Assembly: GCA_910586755.1 (NCBI GenBank)
Contig: CAJUJM010000070.1
Location: 1-64,000 of the forward strand
DNA: 64,000 nucleotides
DNA from: an uncultured Lachnospiraceae bacterium
GTDB taxonomy: Bacteria; Bacillota; Clostridia; Lachnospirales; Lachnospiraceae
Reading direction: 5' to 3'
Below, piece after piece: positions 18,028 to 27,296 of the stretch. How positions within the stretch are numbered: position 1 is the stretch's first letter; every line of letters begins with the position of its first letter. The notes below the pieces were generated by a model that was given only the letters and a program-made list of their open reading frames with translations, made no database searches and was not told the DNA's origin. The position numbers and the translations under genes are program-made.

Positions 18028-18077
18028 TACCCTCAGTGAACAAGGGCAACCGTGTGTCCACTTGTCCACTGAGGGTA
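18028..18077. repeat. Long inverted repeat upstream of the L,D-transpeptidase gene
   Basis: Arms TACCCTCAGTGaACAAG (18028-18044) and CTTGTcCACTGAGGGTA (18061-18077) pair over 17 bp with one mismatch, around a 16-nt loop. No T-tract follows on the plus strand, so it is not a standard terminator. It lies about 30 bp upstream of the TTG start and could be a leader hairpin, a processing site or a small mobile palindrome. Confidence 0.7.
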
Positions 18078-18106
18078 GAAAATATATGGAAAGCTAGGAG
18101 ATTGAT

Positions 18107-19972
18107 TTGGAAAAAGAAGGATTGGAGAAGGAAAAGATTCAAAAACCCATAGAAGCAAAGCTGCTGGTCATTGCCGTGGGAGCGGCTGCGGCCCTTTTTT
18201 CAGGTATGGCTTCTTATTATATAGTAAGAGCACAGCATTACAGGGAGCGGTTTTTCCCCAACACGGTTATTAACGGCGTTGAGGCAGAGGGGCTTACGCC
18301 TGGCGAGGTTATGGGAGAGATTGCTTCCGGACTGGGAAATTATGAGCTGACTTTAAAGACCCGAAACGGAAATGAGGGGATCCGGGGCAGCCAGATTGGG
18401 CTTATGGCCCAGTTTGATGAGGATTTGGAAACTCTTTTGGAAGATCAGAACCCCTATGCCTGGGGACTGGGGTATTTTAAACCGGAGGAACATAAAATAC
18501 CTGCCGTTACAGTATTTGATCAGGAGCTTTTGGATAAAACGTTAGACAATCTGGCTTGCTTTGATCCATCCCGGATAGAAAAGCCGGAGAATGCCCGGAT
18601 TTCTGATTATATTCCGGGAACCGGCTATGAGATTGTCCCGGAGACTCCGGGAACAGAGCTGAATAAGGATCAGGTAAAGGAAGTTGTTGCCGGGAAAATC
18701 ATAGGAATGGAGAGGGAAGCCGACCTGGAAGCCGCAGGCTGTTATAAGACGGCAGAGATCCGCCGGGATTATCCTGGCCTGAAGGAAGAGTGCAGCCGGT
18801 TAAATCACTACGTCCAGACCAAGGTCACTTACCAGTTTGGGGAAAAAGAAGAGATTTTAGACGGAGATACCATAAACCAGTGGCTCATTCGGGGAGAGGA
18901 TGGTACAATCTCCCTGGATGAGGAACAGGTAGCCGGATTTGTGGATGAGCTTGCGGATCAATACAACACAGCCTATACCACAAGAACCTTTCAGACCAGC
19001 TATGGCCCTGAAGTTAAGGTAAGCGGAAGCTATGGCTGGCGGATCAATAAAAAAGAAGAGACAGCCCGGCTTTTGGAAATTTTGGAGTCCGGGGAGAGCC
19101 AGGTAAGAGAGCCGGTATACTTTCAGAAGGCAGCTTCCTATGATGGCAGTGATTACGGAAATACCTATGCAGAGGTCAATTTAACAGCCCAACATATGTT
19201 TTTTTACAAAGACGGGCAGATGGTGCTGGAATCGGATTTTGTCTCCGGAAACCAGAGAAGGAACTTTACCACTCCGCCGGGGATATTCGGCCTGACCTAC
19301 AAGCAGAGGAAAGCAGTGTTAAAAGGACAGGGCTATGCCAGTCCGGTGGATTTCTGGATGCCTTTTAACGGGGGCATCGGATTTCACGACGCCACCTGGA
19401 GAGGGAGCTTTGGAGGAAATATCTACAAGACCAACGGATCCCACGGCTGTATCAATATGCCTTATGCCAAGGCAAAAGAGCTCTATGATCTGGTATATAC
19501 CAATGTGCCGGTAATCTGTTATAATCTGGAGGGAACGGAGAGTGGAAAATCCTCCGCTGGTTCCCAGGGGGGAAGCGGATCCGGGACAAAATCCGGAGGA
19601 GGACAGTCCTGGCAGGCGGTTCCGCCCAGTGTGCCGGCGCCTCAGGAAACTCAGCCGGCAGTTTTGCCCAGCACGCCGGCGCCTTCTGAGACACCACCGG
19701 CGGTTCCGCCCAGTCAGCCCGCGCCTTCTGAGACACCGCCTCAGCCAGAGGGAACTCTCATCACCCCGGCTCAGCCGGACGGACAGACGCCAGAGGAAAG
19801 CCCTGATGTGCCTTCCACCCTTCCGGCAGCGCCTTCTGCACCGGCAGATCAGCCTTCCACACCGGCGGCTCAGCCTGACAGCCCGGTGATTACGCCGGCA
19901 GAAGACTTTGGTCCGGGAATGGTTTCTACCACTGCCGCGGACAAACAGCCGGAGATTGGCCCCGGCGTGTAG
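18107..19972 (+). CDS. L,D-transpeptidase with N-terminal peptidoglycan-binding-like domain
   Basis: A 621-residue envelope protein. A short cytoplasmic N-terminus is followed by one membrane anchor (about 22-43). A region resembling the YoaR/VanW-associated domain spans about 55-340. The YkuD catalytic domain (about 345-475) has the active-site HGC motif with Cys448 in SHGCINMP. YkuD enzymes form 3-3 cross-links or attach proteins to peptidoglycan. The last 140 residues are a Pro/Ala/Ser/Gln-rich tail with imperfect repeats of the type PSxPAPSETPPAV, probably a wall-spanning linker. TTG 18107 follows AGGAGA. The D,D-carboxypeptidase gene follows after 15 bp. Confidence 0.9.
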   Translation: MEKEGLEKEKIQKPIEAKLLVIAVGAAAALFSGMASYYIVRAQHYRERFFPNTVINGVEAEGLTPGEVMGEIASGLGNYELTLKTRNGNEGIRGSQIGLMAQFDEDLETLLEDQNPYAWGLGYFKPEEHKIPAVTVFDQELLDKTLDNLACFDPSRIEKPENARISDYIPGTGYEIVPETPGTELNKDQVKEVVAGKIIGMEREADLEAAGCYKTAEIRRDYPGLKEECSRLNHYVQTKVTYQFGEKEEILDGDTINQWLIRGEDGTISLDEEQVAGFVDELADQYNTAYTTRTFQTSYGPEVKVSGSYGWRINKKEETARLLEILESGESQVREPVYFQKAASYDGSDYGNTYAEVNLTAQHMFFYKDGQMVLESDFVSGNQRRNFTTPPGIFGLTYKQRKAVLKGQGYASPVDFWMPFNGGIGFHDATWRGSFGGNIYKTNGSHGCINMPYAKAKELYDLVYTNVPVICYNLEGTESGKSSAGSQGGSGSGTKSGGGQSWQAVPPSVPAPQETQPAVLPSTPAPSETPPAVPPSQPAPSETPPQPEGTLITPAQPDGQTPEESPDVPSTLPAAPSAPADQPSTPAAQPDSPVITPAEDFGPGMVSTTAADKQPEIGPGV

Positions 19973-19987
19973 AGGAAAGGAAATCCA

Positions 19988-21424
19988 ATGAACAGGAAAA
20001 CATTTATCAGCAGAATGTTGATTTTATCTTTCATAATTTCCCTGATTGGAGGAAATACTGTATTTGCGGCCCCGGCGTGGACCGACGACTCCGGCGTAAG
20101 TTTGGAGTCGGAAGCGGGAATTGTTATAGACGCCCAGTCCGGAGCCGTGATATATGGAAAAAACAGCAAGGAACAATATTTTCCGGCCAGCATTACCAAG
20201 GTAATGACAGCCCTTTTGGTGCTGGAAAACTGCTCTATGGATGATATGGTGACATTTTCCCATGATGCAGTTTATAATGTAGAATCCGGAAGTACCAATG
20301 CAGGAATAGACGAAGGAGAGCAGATGACGGTAAAGGACTGCCTTTACGCTATGATGCTGAAGTCTGCCAATGAGGCGGCCAACGCCCTGGCAGAGCATGT
20401 ATCCGGCAGCAGGGAGGCCTTTGCGGACTTGATGACAGCCCGGGCAAAGGAGCTGGGATGTGAGAATACCAGCTTTAAAAATCCCAGCGGCTTAAATGAT
20501 CCGGAACACTATACCACAGCCAGTGATTTTGCCCTGATTGTCCGGGCTGCCTGGAAGCTGGAGGGATTTCGGGAAATAGAATCCAGGCTGACCTATCAAC
20601 TCCCTCCTACCAGAAACGATCCTGAGGGCCTGATCATCCGCCAGGAGCACAAGATGATGCTGGAGTCCTGGGGCCAGTATTACGACCCTGAGGTAAAGGG
20701 AGGAAAGACCGGGTACACTATGCTTGCCGGGAATACCCTGGCCACCGTGGCAGAACGGGACGGAAGGACTCTGATTGTGGTGATTTTAAAAGGCAGCAAG
20801 CCGGATCACTATACCACTTATACGGATACCAGAAAGCTTTTAGATTATGGGTTTGAGGGATTTATCAATTATAATCCCGCACAGGAAGAGACAGATTTAA
20901 CCGGACTGTTTGAAGAGCTAAAGGCTCTGGGAGCAAATCTGGGAGATGAAGCACAGATTACAATAGACACAGAAGGTACGATTACCGTCCCGGCAGGGGC
21001 AGCATATTCGGATGCCGCCCGAAGCATCTCCACAGAGCTGGCCGCGGATGCTCCTTTCGGGGCAATCGCCCGCCTGGACTATACTTACGAGGGAAGACCG
21101 GTTGGAAGCGCATATATAAAGACAGAACAAAACGTTTCCATTGTCACGGAACCGGAAAACCAGGGACAGGAAAGCCAAAATGCAGACAAAGAGGGCCGGA
21201 GAGGGATTCCGGGGATGTGGATTTTCATCGGAGCAGGAATTGCGGTTCTGGTGGCTTTGGCAGCAGGTCTGATTGTTATGCGGAGCCGGCAGGTTAAGAA
21301 AGAACGGCAGAGACGGGAAGAGCGGATACAGGCCCGCAGGCGCAGGCTGGAAGAGTCCGGAATTTCCATGGAAGAATTTGAACGCCTTTTAAAAGAGAAG
21401 CAGAATAAAGAAAAAGGATCGTAA
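19988..21424 (+). CDS. D-alanyl-D-alanine carboxypeptidase (DacF/PBP5 family)
   Basis: A 478-residue S11 serine peptidase. A signal peptide (about 1-28, ending near VFAAPA) is followed by the catalytic domain with SITK (Ser68-Lys71), SAN (126-128) and KTG near 240. The second domain resembles PBP5 C-terminal domains. A C-terminal membrane helix (about 409-432) and basic tail anchor it. It removes the terminal D-Ala of stem peptides, lowering 4-3 cross-linking; beside an L,D-transpeptidase this makes functional sense because tetrapeptides are LDT donors. AGGAAAGG precedes the start. Confidence 0.93.
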   Translation: MNRKTFISRMLILSFIISLIGGNTVFAAPAWTDDSGVSLESEAGIVIDAQSGAVIYGKNSKEQYFPASITKVMTALLVLENCSMDDMVTFSHDAVYNVESGSTNAGIDEGEQMTVKDCLYAMMLKSANEAANALAEHVSGSREAFADLMTARAKELGCENTSFKNPSGLNDPEHYTTASDFALIVRAAWKLEGFREIESRLTYQLPPTRNDPEGLIIRQEHKMMLESWGQYYDPEVKGGKTGYTMLAGNTLATVAERDGRTLIVVILKGSKPDHYTTYTDTRKLLDYGFEGFINYNPAQEETDLTGLFEELKALGANLGDEAQITIDTEGTITVPAGAAYSDAARSISTELAADAPFGAIARLDYTYEGRPVGSAYIKTEQNVSIVTEPENQGQESQNADKEGRRGIPGMWIFIGAGIAVLVALAAGLIVMRSRQVKKERQRREERIQARRRRLEESGISMEEFERLLKEKQNKEKGS

Positions 21425-21427
21425 AAT

Positions 21428-22807
21428 ATGAGGCAGGAAGAGTATCATACTCCAAAGAGAAAGCCTGCCGGGGAAGCGGAAGCCGAAAAAAAACGGGTCC
21501 GGATCCACCGGGAGGAAGGATACGATTCCAGACAAAATATTCATTCATCTGGCGGCAGACGCGCTGCCGCTGCAGGGAGAAGGAGGAAAAAACCCGGCCG
21601 GAAAAAGGGCCAATGGGTGAAGTACCTCTTTCTTGTCCTTTTTATGCTGGCAGCTTCCGGGACCTTGGGTCTCTTTTTCTGGACCTATGCCATGATGAGC
21701 AGGATTCAAAAGGATCCGGAAATAAAGGTGGAGGAGATGACCAATCCCCACATTGATACAGACACCAGGCAGGTAATGAGGGAGAACTGGACCATTGCCG
21801 TTTTCGGAGTGGACTCCACAGACGGCAGCCTGGGAAAAGGGGCCAACGCCGATGTGATTATGCTCTGCAATATCAATCAGAAAACAGGAGCCATCCGGGT
21901 GGTATCGGTCTACCGGGATACCTGTATGAAGGTGGGGGAGAAGAACCCCTACAGAAAGATTAATGAGGCTTATGCCAGAGGCGGCATAAAACAGGCAGTG
22001 GAGGCCTTAAACGAAAATTTGGATATTGAAATTGACGATTACATTGCTGTCAACTGGAAGGCGGTTGCTGATGCTGTCAATCTGCTTGGCGGGATTGAGA
22101 TGGATATCACCAGGGAAGAATTTCGTTATATCAATTCCTATATTACCAGCACGGTAAAAGGATCCGGGGTAGGCTCTTACCAGCTTGAGGCTCCGGGGCC
22201 CAATCATCTGGACGGAGTCCAGACAGTGGCCTACGCCAGGCTGCGAAAAATGGATACAGACTTTCAGAGGACCGAAAGGCAGAGAGAGGTTCTAAAGAAG
22301 GTGTTGGAAAAGGCAAAAGCCGCCGATTTAAGCGTGCTGAACAATATCCTTATGGGAGTATTGCCCCAAACTATGAGCAGCCTGGAGATGGACAGCCTGA
22401 TTCCCATTGCGGCCAATTTGAAAAAGTACCATCTGGAGGACACAGCCGGTTTTCCTTTTGATTTGGAAACCAAACGGATTCGGGAAAATCGAAAGGGGAT
22501 TGACTATGTATTTCCATTGGATTTAGAGAGCAATGTAGGAAAGCTTCATCAGTTTTTATATGGAACAGAAGGGTACGCGCCGTCGCAGCAGGTAAGAGAA
22601 ATCAGCGGGGCGGTGGAGGAAAAGAGAAGGACCAGTTCTCCCCCGGCAAAAGCGCCGGAAACAAAAGAAAAGTCTGAGAAAGAGACAAAGAGAGAGTCCA
22701 AGCCGGAGACGGAGCAGGAACAGGAATCCCGGCCCGATTCCGTCCTCCCCACCACAGAGGCTTTTAATCCCACTGCCCCCGAACTTTTTCAGACGCCGAT
22801 ACTATAA
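21428..22807 (+). CDS. LytR-CpsA-Psr (LCP) family protein
   Basis: A 459-residue LCP protein. The basic N-terminus (about 1-60, many Arg/Lys) leads to one membrane segment (about 63-85). The LCP domain begins at NWTIAVFGVDSTDG, contains ADVIMLCNINQKTG, VVSVYRDT and the FQRTERQREVL Arg-rich motif that binds polyprenyl pyrophosphate. LCP enzymes attach teichoic acids or polysaccharides to peptidoglycan. The C-terminal 75 residues are low complexity (Lys/Glu/Pro). It follows the carboxypeptidase by 3 bp. Confidence 0.93.
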   Translation: MRQEEYHTPKRKPAGEAEAEKKRVRIHREEGYDSRQNIHSSGGRRAAAAGRRRKKPGRKKGQWVKYLFLVLFMLAASGTLGLFFWTYAMMSRIQKDPEIKVEEMTNPHIDTDTRQVMRENWTIAVFGVDSTDGSLGKGANADVIMLCNINQKTGAIRVVSVYRDTCMKVGEKNPYRKINEAYARGGIKQAVEALNENLDIEIDDYIAVNWKAVADAVNLLGGIEMDITREEFRYINSYITSTVKGSGVGSYQLEAPGPNHLDGVQTVAYARLRKMDTDFQRTERQREVLKKVLEKAKAADLSVLNNILMGVLPQTMSSLEMDSLIPIAANLKKYHLEDTAGFPFDLETKRIRENRKGIDYVFPLDLESNVGKLHQFLYGTEGYAPSQQVREISGAVEEKRRTSSPPAKAPETKEKSEKETKRESKPETEQEQESRPDSVLPTTEAFNPTAPELFQTPIL

Positions 22808-22821
22808 GGAGGATTAGATTT

Positions 22822-23274
22822 ATGTTAGAAGTTGGAACAAAAGCCCCGGAGTTTACCTTGCCGGATCAGGATGGAAACCAGGTGAGCCTGGGGGATTTCA
22901 GAGGGAAAAAGGTGATTTTATATTTTTATCCGAAAGACAACACCCCCGGATGTACGGCCCAGGCCTGCGGATTTGGGGAACTTTTTCCACGGTTTCAGGA
23001 AAAGGATGGAATTGTGTTGGGAGTCAGCAGGGATACGGTGGCTTCCCACAAGAAATTCCAGGAGAAATACAGCCTTCCATTCCCATTGCTTTCCGATACG
23101 GAGCTTGCTGTCATAAAGGCCTACGACGTATGGCAGGAGAAAAACATGTATGGGAAGAAAACCATGGGAGTGGTTCGCACCACCTATATGATAGATGAAG
23201 AAGGAACCATTGTACAAGCTTTTGGAAAGGTAAAAGCAAAGGAGAATCCGGCCCAGATGCTGGAGCTTTTATAA
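22822..23274 (+). CDS. bcp: Thioredoxin-dependent thiol peroxidase, Bcp/PrxQ
   Basis: A 150-residue peroxiredoxin. Peroxidatic Cys44 and resolving Cys49 are seen in NTPGCTAQACGF, the five-residue spacing of the Bcp/PrxQ class. It reduces H2O2 and alkyl peroxides using thioredoxin. AAGGAGGA lies at good spacing. It is followed by YaaA, another peroxide-linked protein, after 9 bp, so the two may form an oxidative-stress unit. Confidence 0.95.
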   Translation: MLEVGTKAPEFTLPDQDGNQVSLGDFRGKKVILYFYPKDNTPGCTAQACGFGELFPRFQEKDGIVLGVSRDTVASHKKFQEKYSLPFPLLSDTELAVIKAYDVWQEKNMYGKKTMGVVRTTYMIDEEGTIVQAFGKVKAKENPAQMLELL

Positions 23275-23283
23275 AGGCCGTAT

Positions 23284-24099
23284 ATGAAAATCATCATTTC
23301 ACCTGCCAAGAAAATGAATGAAAACACAGACTATTTTCCGGCAGAAAGGATTCCGGTATTTACGGAACGCACCAAAATACTTTTGGAAAAGATAAGATCG
23401 CTTACCTTTGAGGAAGCCAAAGAGGTATGGCAGTGCAACCAGAAGCTGGCAGATCTGAATTATAACAGATTCCGCCGTATGACTCCGGACAGTCTCCACA
23501 ACCTGCCTGCTATGACTCCCGCCCTTATGGCCTATGAGGGGATCCAGTACCAGTATCTGTCCCCCATGACCTTTGAGGAAAAGGAATGGCAGTATACAAA
23601 AGACCACCTTCGGATCCTGTCGGGCTTTTACGGTATTTTGCATCCCTTTGACGGAGTGTTCCCTTACCGTCTGGAGATGCAGGCAAAGCTTCCGGCAGAT
23701 GGCTCCAAAGACCTATATGAATTTTGGGGAAGGCGTCTGTATGACAGCCTGATTTTAGAGGAACCGGACAGGAACCCGGTGATCCTGAATCTGGCTTCCA
23801 GGGAGTATTCTCAATGCATAGAACCCTGGCTAAACGGGCCTGTCCGGTTCATCACCTGCGTATTCGGCGAGAGAAAAGACGGAAAAGTCCGGCAGAAGGC
23901 CACTCTGGCTAAGATGGCAAGAGGGGAGATGGTCCGGTTCCTGGCCGGAAACCAGATAACCCATCCGGAAGGGATAAAAGATTTTAAAGGACTGGGATTT
24001 TCCTATTCCCCGGAACATTCCCTGGTAAAAACCGGAAAGAACGGAGAAATACTGGAGACAGATACGTTTATCAAAGAAGAAGGAAGATTATGTACATAG
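23284..24099 (+). CDS. yaaA: YaaA family peroxide-stress protein (UPF0246)
   Basis: A 271-residue protein of the YaaA/DUF328 family, slightly longer than the E. coli homologue. The N-terminus MKIIISPAKKMN is diagnostic, with LSGFYGILHPFDGVFPYRLEM in the middle. In E. coli YaaA lowers free iron and limits peroxide damage to DNA. The ribosome-binding site is weak (AAAGG). Its end overlaps the EndoQ-UvrD gene by 10 nt, placing peroxide defence and a DNA-repair gene in one transcription unit. Confidence 0.9.
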   Translation: MKIIISPAKKMNENTDYFPAERIPVFTERTKILLEKIRSLTFEEAKEVWQCNQKLADLNYNRFRRMTPDSLHNLPAMTPALMAYEGIQYQYLSPMTFEEKEWQYTKDHLRILSGFYGILHPFDGVFPYRLEMQAKLPADGSKDLYEFWGRRLYDSLILEEPDRNPVILNLASREYSQCIEPWLNGPVRFITCVFGERKDGKVRQKATLAKMARGEMVRFLAGNQITHPEGIKDFKGLGFSYSPEHSLVKTGKNGEILETDTFIKEEGRLCT

Positions 24100-27000
24100 C
24101 AGATTTACACATTCATTCCCGGTACTCCAGAGCTACCAGCCGGGACTGTACCCCGGAATATTTGGATCTCTGGGCGAAAAAGAAGGGGATTGACCTGGTA
24201 GGGACCGGAGATTTTACCCACCCGGCCTGGAGAGAAGAGCTGGAGGAAAAGCTGGAGCCGGAGGGAAACGGCCTGTACTGCCTGAAGAAGGAGTATTGTC
24301 TGGAAAACCCGACGGCAGGAGGGGGAGAGGCCCGGTTTGTCATCACAGGGGAGATCAGCTCCATTTATAAGAAAAACGGCCGTGTCCGCAAGGTACACAG
24401 CCTGATTTTGCTGCCTGGCCTTGAGGATGCATTTCGGGTGTCCAAAAAGCTGGAATCCATCGGCAATATCCATTCCGACGGAAGGCCGATTTTAGGGCTG
24501 GACTGCCGGGATCTTCTGGAGATCCTTTTAGAGCTGTCCCCCAAATCCATCTATATACCCGCCCATATCTGGACCCCTCATTTCTCGCTGCTGGGGGCTT
24601 TCTCAGGCTTTGACACCGTGGAGGAATGTTTTGAAGACCTGACTCCTTATATCCATGCCGTGGAGACCGGATTGTCATCGGACCCGCCTATGAACTGGCG
24701 GCTGTCTATGCTGGATTCTTATCAGCTGGTATCCAATTCCGACGCACATTCCCCGGGAAAGCTGGGGCGGGAGGCCAATCTGTTTCAGATTCCGTTAAGC
24801 TATGAAGGATTGTACCAGGCCATTGAAACCGGAGAGGGCCTGGAAGGGACCATTGAATTCTTCCCGGAGGAAGGAAAATACCATTTTGACGGCCACCGTA
24901 AATGCCATCTGTGCCTGACTCCGGATCAGACTCTCCAATATGGGGGGAAATGTCCGGTGTGCGGCAAAAAAATTACCATTGGCGTTGCCAACCGGGCCCA
25001 GCAGCTGGCTGACAGGCCGGAGGGTTTTGTAAGGCCCGGAGCCAAACCCTTTGAGAGCCTGGTTCCTCTTTTAGAGGTGATTGCCGCCTCCACAAAACGC
25101 TCTGCCGCCAGCGTCAAGGTTTTAAACCAGTATGAGGATATGTTAAAAAAGCTGGGGCCGGAGTTTTCTATTTTAAGGGAAGTTCCCATAGAGGAGATTA
25201 AAGAAACTTCCGGCCGCCTGATTGCCCAGGGGATTTCGCGCCTGCGGGAAGGAAAGGTGGAGCGGATCCCCGGCTTTGACGGAGAATACGGAACCATACG
25301 CCTGTTCGCTCCCGGGGAGATTGAAAAGACAGACGGGCAGATGGATTTATTCGGCAGCTTTGGCGTGGAGATGGCCCAGGCTCAGCCGGCTCTTTCGGCC
25401 GCTTCCCTGGGGACAGAGGAAGAAGCCCTTTTAAAAGACCCGCTGTCAGGAGACTCTTTGCCCGAAGACCCGGCCACTCTTACAGAAGAAGCCCGGGAAC
25501 CGCAGCCAGGAGGACTGAATCCTGCCCAGCAAAGGGCAGTGGAATCTGTGGACCGGGCGGTTGCGGTAATTGCAGGCCCGGGAACCGGAAAGACCAAAAC
25601 CCTGGTAGAGCGGATTTTGTGGCTTTTGGAAAACCGCAAGGTGGGGCCCTCGGAGATTACGGCAGTTACCTTTACCAATAAAGCCGCAACAGAGATGAAG
25701 GAGAGGCTGAAAAAAGAGCTGGGAAGTGTCCGCTCTCTTAACCGAATGCAGATAGGAACCTTCCACTCCATCTGCTTAAAATTTTTAAAAGACAAGCTGC
25801 CCTCTTTTTCCGTGGCGGATCCGTGGACCAAAACCCGGCTGGCCGGGGAAGCCATGGAGCAGTTTTCCCTGTCCTCCAAGCCGGATCAATTCTTAAGGGA
25901 AGTATCCTTATATAAAGCTTCGGGGGAAAAGGACTGGGAGGCAGAGAAAATCCAGGCCATAGAATACTTTCAGGACAGCCTGAAGAAAATGGATTACCTG
26001 GATTATGATGATCTTCTGATAGAAACCTTAAAGCTCCTAAAAAGCGGAACAGATTGGAACCAAAAGGCATTTTCCTACCTGCTGGTAGACGAATTTCAGG
26101 ATATCAGCCCCCTGCAGTTTCAGCTGATTTTAGAGTGGAATAAAGAGGGCAGAGAACTGTTTGTAATTGGAGATCCGGATCAGTCTATATATGGCTTTCG
26201 GGGGGCAGATGCAGGATGCTTTGAAGCTTTAAAAGCCATAGAGCCAAATCTTTCCACCGTCTTCCTCACAGACAATTACCGTTCAGCGCCGCCTGTTGTA
26301 AAGGCAGGGGCGGCAGTGATCTCCCATAACCCGGGAGGGATAAGGGAGTTTACGCCCCACCGGCCGGGAGATGAGAAAATCCGGGTGGTTCAGGCATCCG
26401 GGGATCTTGGGGAGGCCATATTTGTTGCAAAAGAGATTAACCGGATGACCGGCGGAATTGACATGCTGGATGCGGCAGACAATGTCCGCAGCCGGGAAGG
26501 AATGGCAGTTCGAAGCTTTTCCGAGATTGCCGTTTTATACCGGACCAGGCGTCAGGGGGCGATTTTGGAAAAATGCCTGAAAAAGGAGAGTATCCCTTAC
26601 ATAGTAGCCGGACAGGACGATTTCCTCACAGATCCGGCGGTCCAGGGAAGCCTTGCATTTTTCCGCTACCTGTTGCAAAATGACGATAAGCTGGCCCTGG
26701 AGCAATGCCGGAGGCTTTTGTGGGAGCCAGAGGAAAACGCCTTATCTCCAATCATATTCCAACAGGGTGTAGAAGAATTGGGGCCGAAAATAAAAAAGGC
26801 AGCCCCCGCCAAGTTTCTGGATGCCTGGATAGAAAGGCTGGGAAAGACCGATCACAGGGAGGCCTTAGAGCAGCTCCGATCCTCCTCTCTTTTCTATAAA
26901 ACAATGGGCGAATTCCTGGATGCCGTGACTTTGGGGACAGAAGGGGACATCAGACGGTGCGGTGGAAAATCCTACACCCCGGATATGGTGACCCTGATGA

Positions 27001-27296
27001 CCATTCACGCATCTAAGGGACTGGAATTTCCGGCAGTGATGATCTGCGGAGTAAATCAGAAGACACTGCCCTTGGAGACAGAAAAGGGGGAGTCAGACTT
27101 AGAAGAAGAACGCCGTTTATTTTTTGTTGGAATGACCCGGGCAAAGGAAGAGCTAATCCTGACAGTTTCCGGGGAACCGTCCAGGTTTTTAGACGAAATT
27201 CCCCGGGAGCTTACAGAAAAAGAGAGGGCCGGGAAAGGGACAAAGGAAGAGGGAGGAAAGCAGATCAGTTTGTTTGAATTGTTTCCTGCCTTTTAA
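24090..27296 (+). CDS. EndoQ-like PHP nuclease fused to a UvrD/Rep-type helicase
   Basis: A 1068-residue two-part protein. The N-terminal half (about 1-410) matches the PHP-domain family of endonuclease Q: metal ligands in ADLHIHSRYS (4-13), GTGDFTHP, a SNSDAHSPGKLGRE motif, and a zinc-binding CxxC pair (CHLC near 273 and CPVC near 290). EndoQ nicks DNA beside deaminated bases. The C-terminal half (about 470-1050) is a superfamily 1A helicase with Walker A AGPGTGKTKT near 495, LVDEFQDI, GDPDQSIYGFRGAD, HASKGLEFPAVM and VGMTRAKEEL. A variable linker joins the halves. GAAGGAAG precedes ATG 24090. The end meets the LacI gene tail-to-tail with a 4-nt overlap. A deaminated-base repair role is an inference. 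Confidence 0.88.
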   Translation: MYIADLHIHSRYSRATSRDCTPEYLDLWAKKKGIDLVGTGDFTHPAWREELEEKLEPEGNGLYCLKKEYCLENPTAGGGEARFVITGEISSIYKKNGRVRKVHSLILLPGLEDAFRVSKKLESIGNIHSDGRPILGLDCRDLLEILLELSPKSIYIPAHIWTPHFSLLGAFSGFDTVEECFEDLTPYIHAVETGLSSDPPMNWRLSMLDSYQLVSNSDAHSPGKLGREANLFQIPLSYEGLYQAIETGEGLEGTIEFFPEEGKYHFDGHRKCHLCLTPDQTLQYGGKCPVCGKKITIGVANRAQQLADRPEGFVRPGAKPFESLVPLLEVIAASTKRSAASVKVLNQYEDMLKKLGPEFSILREVPIEEIKETSGRLIAQGISRLREGKVERIPGFDGEYGTIRLFAPGEIEKTDGQMDLFGSFGVEMAQAQPALSAASLGTEEEALLKDPLSGDSLPEDPATLTEEAREPQPGGLNPAQQRAVESVDRAVAVIAGPGTGKTKTLVERILWLLENRKVGPSEITAVTFTNKAATEMKERLKKELGSVRSLNRMQIGTFHSICLKFLKDKLPSFSVADPWTKTRLAGEAMEQFSLSSKPDQFLREVSLYKASGEKDWEAEKIQAIEYFQDSLKKMDYLDYDDLLIETLKLLKSGTDWNQKAFSYLLVDEFQDISPLQFQLILEWNKEGRELFVIGDPDQSIYGFRGADAGCFEALKAIEPNLSTVFLTDNYRSAPPVVKAGAAVISHNPGGIREFTPHRPGDEKIRVVQASGDLGEAIFVAKEINRMTGGIDMLDAADNVRSREGMAVRSFSEIAVLYRTRRQGAILEKCLKKESIPYIVAGQDDFLTDPAVQGSLAFFRYLLQNDDKLALEQCRRLLWEPEENALSPIIFQQGVEELGPKIKKAAPAKFLDAWIERLGKTDHREALEQLRSSSLFYKTMGEFLDAVTLGTEGDIRRCGGKSYTPDMVTLMTIHASKGLEFPAVMICGVNQKTLPLETEKGESDLEEERRLFFVGMTRAKEELILTVSGEPSRFLDEIPRELTEKERAGKGTKEEGGKQISLFELFPAF

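Noticed and set aside
19620..19900. Tandem DNA repeat or CRISPR-like array
   Set aside because: The repeats encode the Pro/Ala/Ser-rich tail of the L,D-transpeptidase in frame and are irregular in length; no spacers are present.
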